Assembly: GCF_022012295.1 (NCBI RefSeq) | Contig: NZ_JAKLTN010000002.1 | Span: forward strand, 62,001 to 126,000 | DNA length: 64,000 nucleotides | Reading direction: 5' to 3' | Origin: Dechloromonas hankyongensis | GTDB taxonomy: Bacteria > Pseudomonadota > Gammaproteobacteria > Burkholderiales > Rhodocyclaceae | Shown here: positions 41,632 through 52,241 of the stretch, one piece after another | Position numbering within the stretch: the first letter of the stretch is position 1 | How the letters are laid out: each line of letters starts with the position of its first letter | Program-made: the position numbers and the translations under genes | The notes under the pieces: generated by a model | Database searches by the model: none | Told to the model about the DNA's origin: nothing | What the model saw: only the letters and a program-made list of their open reading frames with translations

Positions 41632-41946
41632 GGCCGCCATCTCCTCCGTCAATGTCCGAGGGCATTGTTCGCCTCGAGGATGTGGCGAGTCGGTGGCTAG
41701 CCTGCATCGGATGGACTACCTATGGCGGCCCAACTCGATCGGGTGGTTTGTGCTTCATTGGCGCATGCGTTTGATGGTTGAAGCTGATGGACTCAGCACA
41801 ACTCGAGGCGGCGCGTTCTTTTGAAGAAATAAGTGGCTGGCTTGCCAGCCGGCTATGTAAGGCTGGTCATGTGGCATTGGGCGGTCTCGAAGGGCTGTCC
41901 CCAGTGGCCGAGAGTCAGGTATCACTGGCAGCCACTCGCGTGGTGC
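41632..41946. other. Gap without a supported gene
   Basis: These 315 bases lie upstream of the methyltransferase and behind the DUF4256 gene. Short open frames exist on the plus strand but show no family likeness. A small hairpin (GGCTGG/CCAGCC near 41835-41850) could serve the DUF4256 transcript's end or be chance. Nothing else is visible. Confidence 0.5.
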
Positions 41947-42492
41947 TCACACTGCAAGTAATCCGCGGAAACCTCTTGAAGCGTAGTACGACTGAGCGCC
42001 ATTGTGATACACGAACACCTTGCCATAGCGTCTGTCGCAGAAGAGGGCTCCGCCGAGCGCTCTCACTTCAGACGGCGTTTTAACCCAGCTCGATGTCTTG
42101 GTATCAAAATGGCCTAGCTGTTGTAGCTCCCGGTATTGTTCCTCTGTTAGAAGATCGATCCCCATCGCGGCAGCCATTTCGACTGCGCTACTCTCCGGCC
42201 TGTTCTCCTTCCTGGACTCAAGCCCTTCACGGTCATAGCAGGTGCTCCTGCGGCCACTCGGACTCTCCACCGAGCAATCGCAGAAAATGTAGCGTCCCGT
42301 GTCTCCGTCCTGAGCAATGACATCAGGCTCGCCGCCGGTGGCCTCCATTTCCCGAAGTGATCTCAATGCATCGGAATTGCCTTCGAGCCGACTTCGGACA
42401 TCGGCCCACGCGATTTCCTTGTGCCGATGCTGATTCTTTTCAAAGCGAACCTTCAGCGTCAGGAGAAGCTCTTCCCGTTCTTGCGTCTTCAT
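41947..42492 (-). CDS. DUF4256 family protein
   Basis: The 181-residue protein shows the signature of DUF4256: LTLKVRFEKNQHRHKEIAWADV, GGEPDVIAQD, CDCSVESPSGRRS, CYDREGLESRKENRPE, LLTEEQYRELQQLG, TKTSSWVKTPSEVRALGGALFCDRRYG and VFVYHNGAQSYYASRGFRG. The function of the family is unknown. It stands alone, without an operon partner. The ATG at 42492 was chosen because the family begins there. The family is, to my recollection, common in Firmicutes, so acquisition by transfer is possible. Confidence 0.85.
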   Translation of the reverse strand: MKTQEREELLLTLKVRFEKNQHRHKEIAWADVRSRLEGNSDALRSLREMEATGGEPDVIAQDGDTGRYIFCDCSVESPSGRRSTCYDREGLESRKENRPESSAVEMAAAMGIDLLTEEQYRELQQLGHFDTKTSSWVKTPSEVRALGGALFCDRRYGKVFVYHNGAQSYYASRGFRGLLAV

Positions 42493-42732
42493 GGTTGCCC
42501 TTTGGTATGCCTTTCTCAGATTTGGATAAAAATCTCCTGACATCGTCATGGCTACTTGGGTTCCCACATTACAGATCTCTGGACCTGTAATCGCTTGAAT
42601 TGAATGTGCTCAACCGGGGTGGAGGAGGCGGTGGTTTCGCTTCTGGATCGTGTTTGATTTGGGCAGGGCGGAGCAGGGCGGTAAACTCACGACTTTGAGG
42701 ATCAGGCCTTTGCTGCCGGACAGGAATTTCCA

Positions 42733-44049
42733 TTGAGCGATTTGTTTTCCCCGAACTCCGTTGATCGTGCCGCCCCACTGGCCGAGCAGTTGCGCCCGCA
42801 GACGCCGGATGAGGTGATTGGGCAGCAGCACCTGCTCGGGCCGGGCAAGCCGCTACGTCTGGCTTTCGAGTCCGGGCAGCCGCATTCGATGATCCTGTGG
42901 GGGCCGCCGGGCGTCGGCAAGACGACGCTGGCGCGGATGATGGCGACGCAGTTCAACTGCGAGTTCATTGCGCTGTCGGCAGTCTTTTCCGGCATCAAGG
43001 AGGTGCGCGAGGCGGTGGCGCAGGCCGAGATGTGGCGGGGGCAGGGGCGGCGGACCATCCTGTTCGTCGATGAAATCCACCGCTTCAATAAGGCGCAGCA
43101 GGACGGCTTCCTGCCTTTTGTCGAGAGCGGGCTGTTCACTTTCATCGGCGCGACGACGGAAAATCCGTCGTTCGAAGTCAATTCGGCCTTGCTGTCTCGG
43201 GCTTCGGTCTATGTGCTGAAGTCGCTCGACGAGGCGGAGATGGGCGCCTTGTTCGACCGTGCCCGCGAGCGGGCGTTGGCCGATCTGGATTTCGACGACG
43301 AGGCCCGGACACGCCTGATCGGGTTGGCCGACGGCGACGCGCGGCGTCTGCTCAATCTGCTCGAACAGGTACGCACGGCAGCCCACGCGGCGAAGCACGC
43401 GGCGGTCGATGGCGCTTTCATTGAGGCGACCATGGCGCAGAATCTTCGCCGCTTCGACAAGGGCGGCGATGCTTTCTACGACCAGATCTCGGCCCTGCAC
43501 AAGTCGGTGCGCGGTTCGAATCCGGATGGTGCGCTGTACTGGTTCTGCCGCATGCTCGACGGCGGCGCCGATCCGCGCTACCTGGCCCGGCGCATCGTAC
43601 GCATGGCCTGGGAGGACATCGGGCTGGCCGACCCGCGCGCCATGCAGATTGCCAACGATGCGGCCAACACCTTCGAACGCCTCGGTTCGCCGGAGGGCGA
43701 ACTGGCGCTGGGCCAGGCGGTGATCTATCTGGCCGTCGCCGCCAAGTCGAATGCCGGCTACATGGCCTACAACGCGGCGCGGGCCTTCGTGAAGCAGGAT
43801 GGTTCGCGGGCGGTGCCGGTGCATCTGCGCAACGCACCGACCAAGTTGATGAAGGAACTGGGCTACGGCAAGGAATACCGCTACGCCCACGACGAGCCGG
43901 AAGCCTACGCGGCCGGCGAGACCTACCTGCCGGACGGCATGGCGGAGCCGCACTGGTACGAACCGACGCCGCGCGGGCTGGAAGGCAAGATCGGCGAAAA
44001 GCTGGCCCACCTGCGCGAGCTGGATCGCAAGGCGGGGAAAAAGGGGTGA
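42733..44049 (+). CDS. rarA: Replication-associated recombination protein A
   Basis: RarA (MgsA) is an AAA+ ATPase that acts at stalled replication forks. The 438 residues contain Walker A GPPGVGKTT (57-65), Walker B ILFVDEIHRFNKAQQD, sensor 1 GATTENPSFEVNSALLSR and the C-terminal tetramer domain with MAWEDIGLADP. The start is TTG at 42733, with AGGAA six bases upstream and the normal family N-terminus. The 240-base gap upstream probably holds its promoter. A repeat element lies behind the stop. Confidence 0.95.
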   Translation: MSDLFSPNSVDRAAPLAEQLRPQTPDEVIGQQHLLGPGKPLRLAFESGQPHSMILWGPPGVGKTTLARMMATQFNCEFIALSAVFSGIKEVREAVAQAEMWRGQGRRTILFVDEIHRFNKAQQDGFLPFVESGLFTFIGATTENPSFEVNSALLSRASVYVLKSLDEAEMGALFDRARERALADLDFDDEARTRLIGLADGDARRLLNLLEQVRTAAHAAKHAAVDGAFIEATMAQNLRRFDKGGDAFYDQISALHKSVRGSNPDGALYWFCRMLDGGADPRYLARRIVRMAWEDIGLADPRAMQIANDAANTFERLGSPEGELALGQAVIYLAVAAKSNAGYMAYNAARAFVKQDGSRAVPVHLRNAPTKLMKELGYGKEYRYAHDEPEAYAAGETYLPDGMAEPHWYEPTPRGLEGKIGEKLAHLRELDRKAGKKG

Positions 44050-44060
44050 GTTCTCACGGT

Positions 44061-44157
44061 CATTCCCACGTCCTGCCGGGGCTTTCTTCGGTCGTGGGTG
44101 GGAATCCGGGAATAACACTTGGGGTTTCATTGGATTCCCGCCGGCGCGGGAACGACG
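44061..44157. repeat. REP-like palindromic repeat pair
   Basis: Two imperfect palindromes stand in tandem between rarA and the next gene. The first spans 44061-44107 (CATTCCCACG against CGTGGGTGGGAATCC); the second spans 44131-44157 (GGATTCCCGCC against GGCGCGGGAACGAC). They look like the common REP family with ATTCCCGC...GCGGGAAT cores found scattered in proteobacterial genomes. Confidence 0.65.
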
Positions 44158-44167
44158 GCGGGTAGAC

Positions 44168-44758
44168 GTGGACGCCCTGCAGACCATCGCGCTATCGGCC
44201 GGCCTGGCCTGGGCGAGCGGTTTGCGACTCTATCTGGTGGTTTTCCTGGCCGGCGTGCTCGGCCATTTCGGCTATCTGCAGTTGCCGTCCCCCTTGACCG
44301 TCCTGCAACACTCGCTGGTCATTGGAGTTGCCGGACTGATGGCATTGGCCGAGCTGGTGGCCGACAAGGTGCCGGTGTTCGATTCGTTGTGGGACAGTTT
44401 CCAGACGCTGATTCGCATCCCGGCCGGCGCGCTGCTCGCCGCCTTCGCGCTGGGTGAGGTCGATCCGGCATGGAGCGTGGCGGCCGGCTTGATCGGCGGG
44501 ACGATCACGGCCGGCACCCACTTTGCCAAGGCCGGCAGCCGGCTGGCCATCAACTCGTCGCCGGAACCGTTTTCCAACTGGCTCGCCTCCTTTAGCGAAG
44601 ATGGGCTGGTCGTCGGCGGGCTGTGGGCGATGCTGGCCGCCCCCTGGCTCTTTCTCAGTGTGCTGGCAATTTTTCTGATTCTGGCCGGCTACCTGCTGGT
44701 TCGCTTCTGGTCTTTGCTGAGCCGTCTTGGTCGGCCCGGACGACGCCGGTCGGGATGA
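44168..44758 (+). CDS. DUF4126 membrane protein
   Basis: This 196-residue protein has four or five membrane segments and a small-residue-rich pattern (LSAGLAWASGLRLYLVVFLAGVLG, LMALAELVADKVPVFDSLWD, GGTITAGTHFAKAGSRLAINSSPEPFSNW) that I recognise as DUF4126. Its function is unknown. The start is GTG at 44168, close behind the REP-like repeat. Its last 104 bases overlap the 3' end of the NosR-like gene on the other strand. Confidence 0.8.
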   Translation: MDALQTIALSAGLAWASGLRLYLVVFLAGVLGHFGYLQLPSPLTVLQHSLVIGVAGLMALAELVADKVPVFDSLWDSFQTLIRIPAGALLAAFALGEVDPAWSVAAGLIGGTITAGTHFAKAGSRLAINSSPEPFSNWLASFSEDGLVVGGLWAMLAAPWLFLSVLAIFLILAGYLLVRFWSLLSRLGRPGRRRSG

Positions 44759-46901
44759 AAATTTCCCCCTTCTTTTTGTAGATCAGCACCGGGCAGCGTT
44801 TGTTGTCGTGGTAGATGCCCACGCAATCGAGGCACTGGAAGCAGGCGTCGTAGCGGATTTCCCCCGTCGGCTCGATGGCGTCGTAGGCGCATTTGGCCTT
44901 GCAGCTCTGGCACGGCTTGCCGCAGACGTCGTAGCGCTTCAGCCAGGCGAAGCGGCGCAGGCGGCCGCCCAGCGACATGGCGCTGCCCAGCGGGCAGATG
45001 AAGCGGCAAAAGAACTTGTAGTAGAACGCTCCGGCCAGCAACAGCCCGGCAGCGTAGGCGACGAAGGGCCAACTGCGGTCGAAGCCGACGGTGATCGCCG
45101 TCTTGAACGGTTCGATCTCGTTCAGCGTCTCGCCTTGCCGGGGAAGCAGGAAGGCGGCACCGACCAGCAGGGCGAAGGTGACGTGGCGTCCCCATTCCAG
45201 TTTCTTGGCCAGCTTCTGCGGGATACGCAGGCGAGGCAGGCGCAGGCGGCGGGCGAGCAGGCCGATGAATTCCTGCAGGGCGCCGAACGGACACAGCCAG
45301 CCGCAGAAGGTGCCGCGCCCCCAGATGACGAAGCTGACCAGCGTGAAGGCGATGAGCAGCAGGGAAATCGGGTCGTACAGGTAGCTGGTGAGCCCCTGAC
45401 CGGCTTTCAGCGATTTGATGGCGCCGGTGATCTGGACCATGGAGAGCTGACCCTGGGCATACCAGCCGAGGTAGAGCAGGGTGAAGGCCAGGAAGCCCAG
45501 GCGGAAGACTTTCAGCCGGCGGGGATTGACGGAAATCCAGCGCGGCCGGGCGAGGACGACGGTGAGCAGGACGAGGGCGGCGCCGATGATGGCGAGTTCC
45601 AGCCAACGCGCCTTCCACGCGAGCAGCCATTCCGGCGTCGGCTCCGGCGGGTAGGCGAAGAGGCGCTGCGGTGGGGCATAGGAAAGCTTGGCCTGCGTGT
45701 GGGTGAGGAGGGGCAGGATCATGCCCTTGGCGCGGGTGATGGTGAGCGCCAGTTCGAGCGGGCGGGCCGGGTCGAGGCCGGCTTCGGCATAGACCCCGAA
45801 CAGGCGGGAGGCGTTGAGTTCGGGCGGGCCGGCAATGTCCTTGGGGTCGAAGCCCTGGTCGCGCAATTCGAGGAACAGGCCGTCCTGGGCCATGGTCAGG
45901 CGGGGCGACTGGGCGCCGGGCGTGAAATTGTCGTCAAGGATGGCATAGCGCCCGGCCGAGGCGATCCACCAAAGGTGGCGATTTTCGAAATTGCGTGCCA
46001 TCGCCGCCTTGTACTGGCTGTCGCCAAGAATGGCGCGGCCGATGGTCGGCGCGTTCAGGTAGGCGATGTAGAGATCGACGAACACCTTGTCGGGCTTGGC
46101 CAGGGCTTCGTCATCGACGCCCGCCCCATCTGTGCCGGCGAACATCTTTTCAACGTCGGCATTGGTCAGCCGCAGGCGGCCGACCATGCCGTTCTTCAGC
46201 ATCTCGGCAAAGGTGGTCGGGTCGTAGACGTCGGGCAGCACATGGGCGGCCGGCCCGCGTTGCTTGCGGTCGGCAAAGCCGAGCTTGGCGCGGGCCACTT
46301 CGAGGGCGGCACCGAGCACGCTCTGGTTGACGATGCGCACCGAGGCGGTGGCCTTGCTCACGCCGTCCAGCGTCGTCTGGAAGCCCTGGTTGGCCGACGG
46401 GCCGGTGCGGTTGCGCGCAGCGTCCAGCGCGATCAGGAATTGCTGCTTGATGTTGCGGCCGGCGTACTGGGTGATGAATTCGCGCAGCGGCGCCTCGCCC
46501 AGGCCGCCGAGAAAGACCGGTTCGTGCTGGCGCAGCAGTTCGACGCCGAGAAAGTTGCCCTTGCGGTCGATCGACACCAGGAAATTCATCGGCGTCCCCT
46601 CGAAGCCAGGGATGGGTGCCAGGTCGATGGATTCGAAAACGTAGCCGACCGGTCCGCCTTCCGGTTCGAGTTCGCTGGTCAGCGGCCAGGCCGGGATGTC
46701 GGAGAGCTTTTCCTGTACGTGCAGGGGCGGGCCGAAACGGCGCTCGATTTCCGGCTTGCTCAGCTGGCCGGCCCAAGTGGGCAGGCTGAGCAGGTTCAAG
46801 CCGATGAAAGCGGCCAGTGCAACGACGAGGTTCAGCAGGCGGGTGACGTGCGGGTTTGCCCGCAAGCATGCACACACCGCCGCTGGAAGCTTTGATTCCA
46901 T
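44655..46901 (-). CDS. NosR/NirI-family membrane flavo-iron-sulfur protein
   Basis: The 748-residue protein has an N-terminal membrane segment, a periplasmic FMN-binding domain with the flavinylation-type motif DGVSKATASVR, and then a membrane core with two CxxxCP loops (FCGWLCPFG and FCRFICPLG). A C-terminal ferredoxin part has CGKPCQSCKAKC and CFQCLDC...KRCP. NosR passes electrons or supports expression for nitrous oxide reductase; NirI is a relative for nitrite reductase. No nosZ, nosD or nirS is in this window, so the partner is unknown. The ATG at 46901 has GGAGA upstream. Confidence 0.88.
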   Translation of the reverse strand: MESKLPAAVCACLRANPHVTRLLNLVVALAAFIGLNLLSLPTWAGQLSKPEIERRFGPPLHVQEKLSDIPAWPLTSELEPEGGPVGYVFESIDLAPIPGFEGTPMNFLVSIDRKGNFLGVELLRQHEPVFLGGLGEAPLREFITQYAGRNIKQQFLIALDAARNRTGPSANQGFQTTLDGVSKATASVRIVNQSVLGAALEVARAKLGFADRKQRGPAAHVLPDVYDPTTFAEMLKNGMVGRLRLTNADVEKMFAGTDGAGVDDEALAKPDKVFVDLYIAYLNAPTIGRAILGDSQYKAAMARNFENRHLWWIASAGRYAILDDNFTPGAQSPRLTMAQDGLFLELRDQGFDPKDIAGPPELNASRLFGVYAEAGLDPARPLELALTITRAKGMILPLLTHTQAKLSYAPPQRLFAYPPEPTPEWLLAWKARWLELAIIGAALVLLTVVLARPRWISVNPRRLKVFRLGFLAFTLLYLGWYAQGQLSMVQITGAIKSLKAGQGLTSYLYDPISLLLIAFTLVSFVIWGRGTFCGWLCPFGALQEFIGLLARRLRLPRLRIPQKLAKKLEWGRHVTFALLVGAAFLLPRQGETLNEIEPFKTAITVGFDRSWPFVAYAAGLLLAGAFYYKFFCRFICPLGSAMSLGGRLRRFAWLKRYDVCGKPCQSCKAKCAYDAIEPTGEIRYDACFQCLDCVGIYHDNKRCPVLIYKKKGEIFIPTGVVRADQDGSAKTRSEPAGSRPESEKLPAH

Positions 46902-47011
46902 GGGTGTCTCCGGGGTGCGCGGGCAACGCTGATTTATATTTATGGCAGGCATGTTACCCAAAATGCCAGGCAGTGACTACCGCCCGAGGCAGGCGGGCTC
47001 GATGCCTCGCG

Positions 47012-48363
<1,352 letters not shown>

Positions 48364-48393
48364 TGGGTTGCGCTTCCGCTGACTGAAATCTGA

Positions 48394-48424
48394 AAATGCC
48401 CGCCTGAAAAGGCGGGCATTTTTG
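48394..48424 (+). terminator. Strong intrinsic terminator after serS
   Basis: AAATGCCCGCCT and AGGCGGGCATTT pair over 12 bases with a GAAA loop and continue into a T-run. An A-run on the left side means it can also end the converging mltF transcript. Confidence 0.92.
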
Positions 48425-48430
48425 TTTGTG

Positions 48431-49945
48431 TCAGCTGCTGCCGCCGGCGTCGATGGTCGGTAGCCGGAGCGGGCGGTTGTTCGACGCCTCTTCGGTTTCG
48501 CCGATGGCCTTGGCGTTCGCCAGGCGCCGGGCGTAGGCCTTGCGCCGCTCCTCGACTTCCATGACCAGGCGTTTCAGGCTTTCGGCGGCCTTGGGCGTCG
48601 GGCCGAAGGGGGCGGCGTTGCGCTGCAGGATGTCGTAGTAGCTGCGGATGTTCTCGACCAGGATGACCGCCTCGCCGCCGCGCGCCTTGCCGATCTTGAG
48701 CTGTTGGGCGATCTTCGGTTGCGACAGCATGGGCAGGATGCGCTTCATCTCGTACCACGCGTTGGGGTCGGCCTTTAGCTGGCGGGCGAGGGTCCGGGCG
48801 GCGTTGAAGTGGCCGGGGCCGATGTTGTAGGCGGCCAGGGCGAGCCAGGTGCGGTCCGGTTCCTCGGCGTCTTCGACCTGTTGTTCCTTGAGCAGGTTGA
48901 TGTAGCGGGCGCCGGCCAGGATGCTTTCGCTCGGGTCGAGGCGGTTGCCGACCTGCAGGCGGTCGGCGGTGTCTTCGGTGAGCATCATGATGCCGCGCAC
49001 GTTGGTGTAGCTGGTCGCGTTGGGGTCCCATTGCGACTCGTGATAGGCCACCGCGGCGATCAGGCGCCAGTCGATGCCGGTCAGCAACTGCGCGGCCTGG
49101 AAGTATTTGCGGAACTTGGGCAGGGTCGCTTCGATGGCGCCGAGGAACTTGACGATGTCGGCCTGTTCGAGGCGACGAACGTGGCCTAGGTAACGGTCTT
49201 CCAGGCGGGCCAGCGTGCCGTCGTGCTGCACGCGCTCGACAAAGGCATCGAGGCGGGCCTTCAGTTCGGCATTGGGATGCCGGCCCAGGGCCCAGACCAC
49301 CGGCTGGCTGGCGCTCAAGGTCAGCGACGAGCGCAGGTTGGGCACATGCTGGTTCGCGAGGTCCTCCAGACTTTCGTCGAGCGCCACGTATTCGATGCGG
49401 CGGTCGCCCAGCTGTTCCAGCAATTCGAGGATGTCGGCGCCATTGAACTCGACGATTCTGATATCCGGGATTTCCTTCGCCAGCTTGCGTAGCGTGGCTG
49501 CCTGGCGCGAACCGGCCATTACATGCACGGTGTTGCCGCTCAATTGTGCCGTGCTGGTCAGTGGCAGGGTGGCTTCGTGCTGGAGCAGGATGTCGCGGGT
49601 CTGGAATATCGGCGGGGTGGTGGGCAGGGCCGGGCCGTTGCCGGGGGACAGCCAGGCGGCGGCCAGATGGTAGCGGCTTGCGGCGAGCTGCGATTCCAGG
49701 GTTTCCGGTTCGGCCACGACATACTTCACGCCGACGCCCAGTTCCTGGGCAAAAGCCTGCGTCAGGTCGTATTCGAGGCCGCCCGGGTTGCCGTTCTCGT
49801 CGCTGGTGTAGGTCAGCTGGCCGGGGCGGATGAGGACCACCAGGTCGTGCTGGGCGGGGGTGGGGAAGGGCAGGCGCGAGCCGTCCTCGCAGGCGGCGAT
49901 AAAAAAAACGACGATTAGCAGTAACAGGCGTGCAATCCGGCGCAT
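48431..49945 (-). CDS. mltF: Membrane-bound lytic murein transglycosylase F
   Basis: The 504-residue protein is a lipoprotein precursor: its signal LLLLIVVFFIAAC gives a lipobox cysteine at about residue 19. Residues about 40-280 form a periplasmic solute-binding (SBP_bac_3) domain. The C-terminal part is an SLT transglycosylase with the catalytic glutamate in VAYHESQWDPNATSYTNVRGIMML and the LALAAYNIGPGHF motif. It cleaves peptidoglycan. The ATG at 49945 was chosen because longer readings would run backwards through the tRNA-Ser gene. Confidence 0.93.
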   Translation of the reverse strand: MRRIARLLLLIVVFFIAACEDGSRLPFPTPAQHDLVVLIRPGQLTYTSDENGNPGGLEYDLTQAFAQELGVGVKYVVAEPETLESQLAASRYHLAAAWLSPGNGPALPTTPPIFQTRDILLQHEATLPLTSTAQLSGNTVHVMAGSRQAATLRKLAKEIPDIRIVEFNGADILELLEQLGDRRIEYVALDESLEDLANQHVPNLRSSLTLSASQPVVWALGRHPNAELKARLDAFVERVQHDGTLARLEDRYLGHVRRLEQADIVKFLGAIEATLPKFRKYFQAAQLLTGIDWRLIAAVAYHESQWDPNATSYTNVRGIMMLTEDTADRLQVGNRLDPSESILAGARYINLLKEQQVEDAEEPDRTWLALAAYNIGPGHFNAARTLARQLKADPNAWYEMKRILPMLSQPKIAQQLKIGKARGGEAVILVENIRSYYDILQRNAAPFGPTPKAAESLKRLVMEVEERRKAYARRLANAKAIGETEEASNNRPLRLPTIDAGGSS

Positions 49946-49971
49946 GTCTTGTGCTATTATTTCGCTCCCGC

Positions 49972-50060
<89 letters not shown>

Positions 50061-50068
50061 GTCGAATC

Positions 50069-50119
50069 AAGCCCTGTTTTTCCTTGTCTTTCCAAGACTC
50101 GCGAACGACAGGGTTTTTT
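50069..50119 (+). terminator. Likely terminator of the tRNA-Ser transcript
   Basis: AAGCCCTGT (50069-50077) can pair with ACAGGGTTT (50108-50116), followed by further Ts. The loop holds a second small stem, GTCTT/AAGAC. Confidence 0.65.
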
Positions 50120-50278
50120 CGTTAACCACCTACGTAACCCCCGGCATTCCGGTCGCGCCGTTTGGCGCGGGGGTGGAATATCTCACAACTTTCCTGAATT
50201 GTCTGGGCGTTTGTCACGCCGGGGGCGCTGTCGTAGGCATGCCTTGGCCTGCCATTGGCTTCATGGCGACGGCTGGCA

Positions 50279-50310
50279 GCAGGAAGCGCGGGATGTAGGG
50301 CGCTTCCTGC
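50279..50310. other. Perfect 11-base inverted repeat behind bioB
   Basis: GCAGGAAGCGC and GCGCTTCCTGC are separated by ten bases and lie 29 bases behind the bioB stop on the minus strand. No T-run follows on either strand. It may protect or end the bioB message. Confidence 0.5.
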
Positions 50311-50338
50311 CGGCATCGGTGATCCGGATCGGCCGGGC

Positions 50339-51313
50339 TTAGGCCGGGATCAGCCCCAAGCGCTGAAACAAGGCATCGTCTTCGGCGGGCGAATAGTTGC
50401 CGGTGGTCAGCAACTCGCTGCCATAGAAGATGGAATTAGCGCCGGCCAGGAAGCACAGGGCCTGGAGTTCGTCGCTCATTTCCTGGCGGCCGGCCGACAG
50501 CCGGACATAGGATTTCGGCATCAGTATCCGCGCCACGGCGATGGTGCGCACGAACTCGAAGCTGTCGAGCTTGGGCAGGTCGGCCAGCGGGCTGCCGGGA
50601 ATGGCCACCAGATGGTTGATCGGAACCGACTCCGGGGGGCGGGGCATGTTGGCGAACTGGGCGAGCAGTCCGGCCCGATGGCGTTGCGTCTCGCCCATGC
50701 CGACAATACCGCCCGAGCAGATCTTGATGCCGGCGGCACGTACCTGGTCGAGGGTGTCCAGCCGGTCGGCGTAGCAATGCGTCGAGACGATTTCGGCGTA
50801 ATGCTCGGGGGCGGTATCCAGATTGTGGTTGTAGAAGTCGAGGCCGGCTTCCTTCAGGCGCTCGGCTTGCCCCGGTTTGAGCATGCCCAGCGTCAGGCAG
50901 GTTTCCAGGCCGAGTGCCTTGACGGCATGCACCATCTCGAGCACGGCGTCGAGATCCTTGTCTTTCGGGTTTCGCCAGGCGGCCCCCATGCAGAAGCGCG
51001 AAGCGCCTTTTTCCTTGGCTTCATGGGCGGCGGCGAGAACCTGGGCCAGCGGCTTCAGCGGTTCGCGTTCGACGGCCGTGTTGTGGCGGGCGGATTGCGA
51101 GCAGTATTTGCAGTCTTCGGAACAGCCACCGGTCTTGATCGAAAACAGTGCCGAGCGTTGGACGTGATTGGCATCGAAATGAATGCGATGCACTAGCTGG
51201 GCTTGCCAGAGCAGGTCCATGAAGGGTTTCTCGAACAATTCCAGCGTTTCTTCGACGCTCCATTGCCGGCGGGACAGCGGGGCGACAGGAGCGGCACAGG
51301 TTTGGGTGTGCAT
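50339..51313 (-). CDS. bioB: Biotin synthase
   Basis: BioB inserts sulfur into dethiobiotin by radical SAM chemistry. The 324-residue protein carries the cluster motif C64-S-E-D-C68-K-Y-C71, [26 protein letters not shown] and the C-terminal [11 protein letters not shown]. The N-terminal 20 residues differ between species. No other bio genes are adjacent. The 196 bases between it and the EF-hand gene hold nothing I can identify apart from its promoter region. Confidence 0.96.
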   Translation of the reverse strand: MHTQTCAAPVAPLSRRQWSVEETLELFEKPFMDLLWQAQLVHRIHFDANHVQRSALFSIKTGGCSEDCKYCSQSARHNTAVEREPLKPLAQVLAAAHEAKEKGASRFCMGAAWRNPKDKDLDAVLEMVHAVKALGLETCLTLGMLKPGQAERLKEAGLDFYNHNLDTAPEHYAEIVSTHCYADRLDTLDQVRAAGIKICSGGIVGMGETQRHRAGLLAQFANMPRPPESVPINHLVAIPGSPLADLPKLDSFEFVRTIAVARILMPKSYVRLSAGRQEMSDELQALCFLAGANSIFYGSELLTTGNYSPAEDDALFQRLGLIPA

Positions 51314-51509
51314 CGTGGCAGGGCCTTTGTGGATGGATGGCGACAGGGCGGCTGCCGAACAGGTGCGCGCCGGTGTGGCCGGAGGTCAGTCGTTGCCAGG
51401 CCGGAGCCTGGCGCGTTAAGTCAGCCGGGCAGGCATTTGCCGAGCATGCCGCCGGACGCATGGCAAGTCGGTCGGGGAAGAGTTCAGCGCAGCGAAAGCC
51501 GCGGCGCCC

Positions 51510-51809
51510 TCATTTTTCCCAGCGATTGTGGCCAACGTATTCTTCCCAGCTCAAGAAGCCGTCGTGGTTGGTGTCGCGCTCGGAAAATTTTTCGGCCAGG
51601 TAGGGCGAGTCCTGTTCGACTTCGGACGGCGACAGACGGCCGTCCTTGTCCTTGTCGGCGGCGTTGAAGCGCTCCAGCGCCTTTTGCCGGGCCTGGCGGG
51701 CGACATCTCCCTTGCGGCCTTCCTGGTCGAGCTTGGGCACCATCGTCTGCGCCATGGCCGCATTGATCAGCGTCGCGCAGAGGAGGGCGCAGAGTCCGGC
51801 CCGGATCAT
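51510..51809 (-). CDS. Secreted EF-hand protein
   Basis: The 99-residue precursor has a signal peptide (RAGLCALLCATLINAAMAQ). Two EF-hand calcium loops follow: DKDKDGRLSPSE and DTNHDGFLSWEE, separated by about 24 residues. It is probably a small periplasmic calcium-binding protein. The ATG overlaps the stop of the hemerythrin gene, so both are likely made from one message. The function is unknown. Confidence 0.8.
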   Translation of the reverse strand: MIRAGLCALLCATLINAAMAQTMVPKLDQEGRKGDVARQARQKALERFNAADKDKDGRLSPSEVEQDSPYLAEKFSERDTNHDGFLSWEEYVGHNRWEK

Positions 51810-52231
51810 GACGTCACCGCCGCTTTGGCCAGCAGGTAGGGCTTGTATTTCATGTCTTCGAACAGGATGTGATTGCGCCACCAGCGCGTCAGATAGCTGA
51901 ACAATTCCTTGGCGGTGAGTACGCCTAGCGTTGCCCCGAAGCAGATTTCGGCGATGACTTCGGAAAAATGCATGTGTTCCTGGCGATGATTTTCCAGTTC
52001 GGCATAGTCGACTTCCGCCATCAGTTCCTCTTCGTGGCGGAAGTGATATTCCGTATAGGCGATGAGGGCGGAAAGGATGTTGGCGACCTCTTCGGAATTC
52101 AGATCGTCGGCTTGGTGGCTGTCCAATTGATTGATCAGATGCGCCAGGTGCTGGTGATGCATGTCCAGCGCATGGATGCCGACGCTATACGATTCGTTCC
52201 AGAATATCTTGGGGGCTTGTTGGTCTGTCAT
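51806..52231 (-). CDS. Bacteriohemerythrin
   Basis: This 141-residue single-domain hemerythrin binds O2 at a non-heme di-iron site. All seven expected ligands are seen: H26, H63, E67, H82, H86, H121 and D126, in the motifs HFRHEEELM, HRQEHMHF and HILFEDMKY. The ATG has AAGGAAGG upstream. It lies ten bases behind a small gene and overlaps the EF-hand gene. Oxygen storage, delivery or sensing for a microaerophilic life is the usual suggestion. Confidence 0.93.
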   Translation of the reverse strand: MTDQQAPKIFWNESYSVGIHALDMHHQHLAHLINQLDSHQADDLNSEEVANILSALIAYTEYHFRHEEELMAEVDYAELENHRQEHMHFSEVIAEICFGATLGVLTAKELFSYLTRWWRNHILFEDMKYKPYLLAKAAVTS

Positions 52232-52241
52232 GTCGCCTTCC

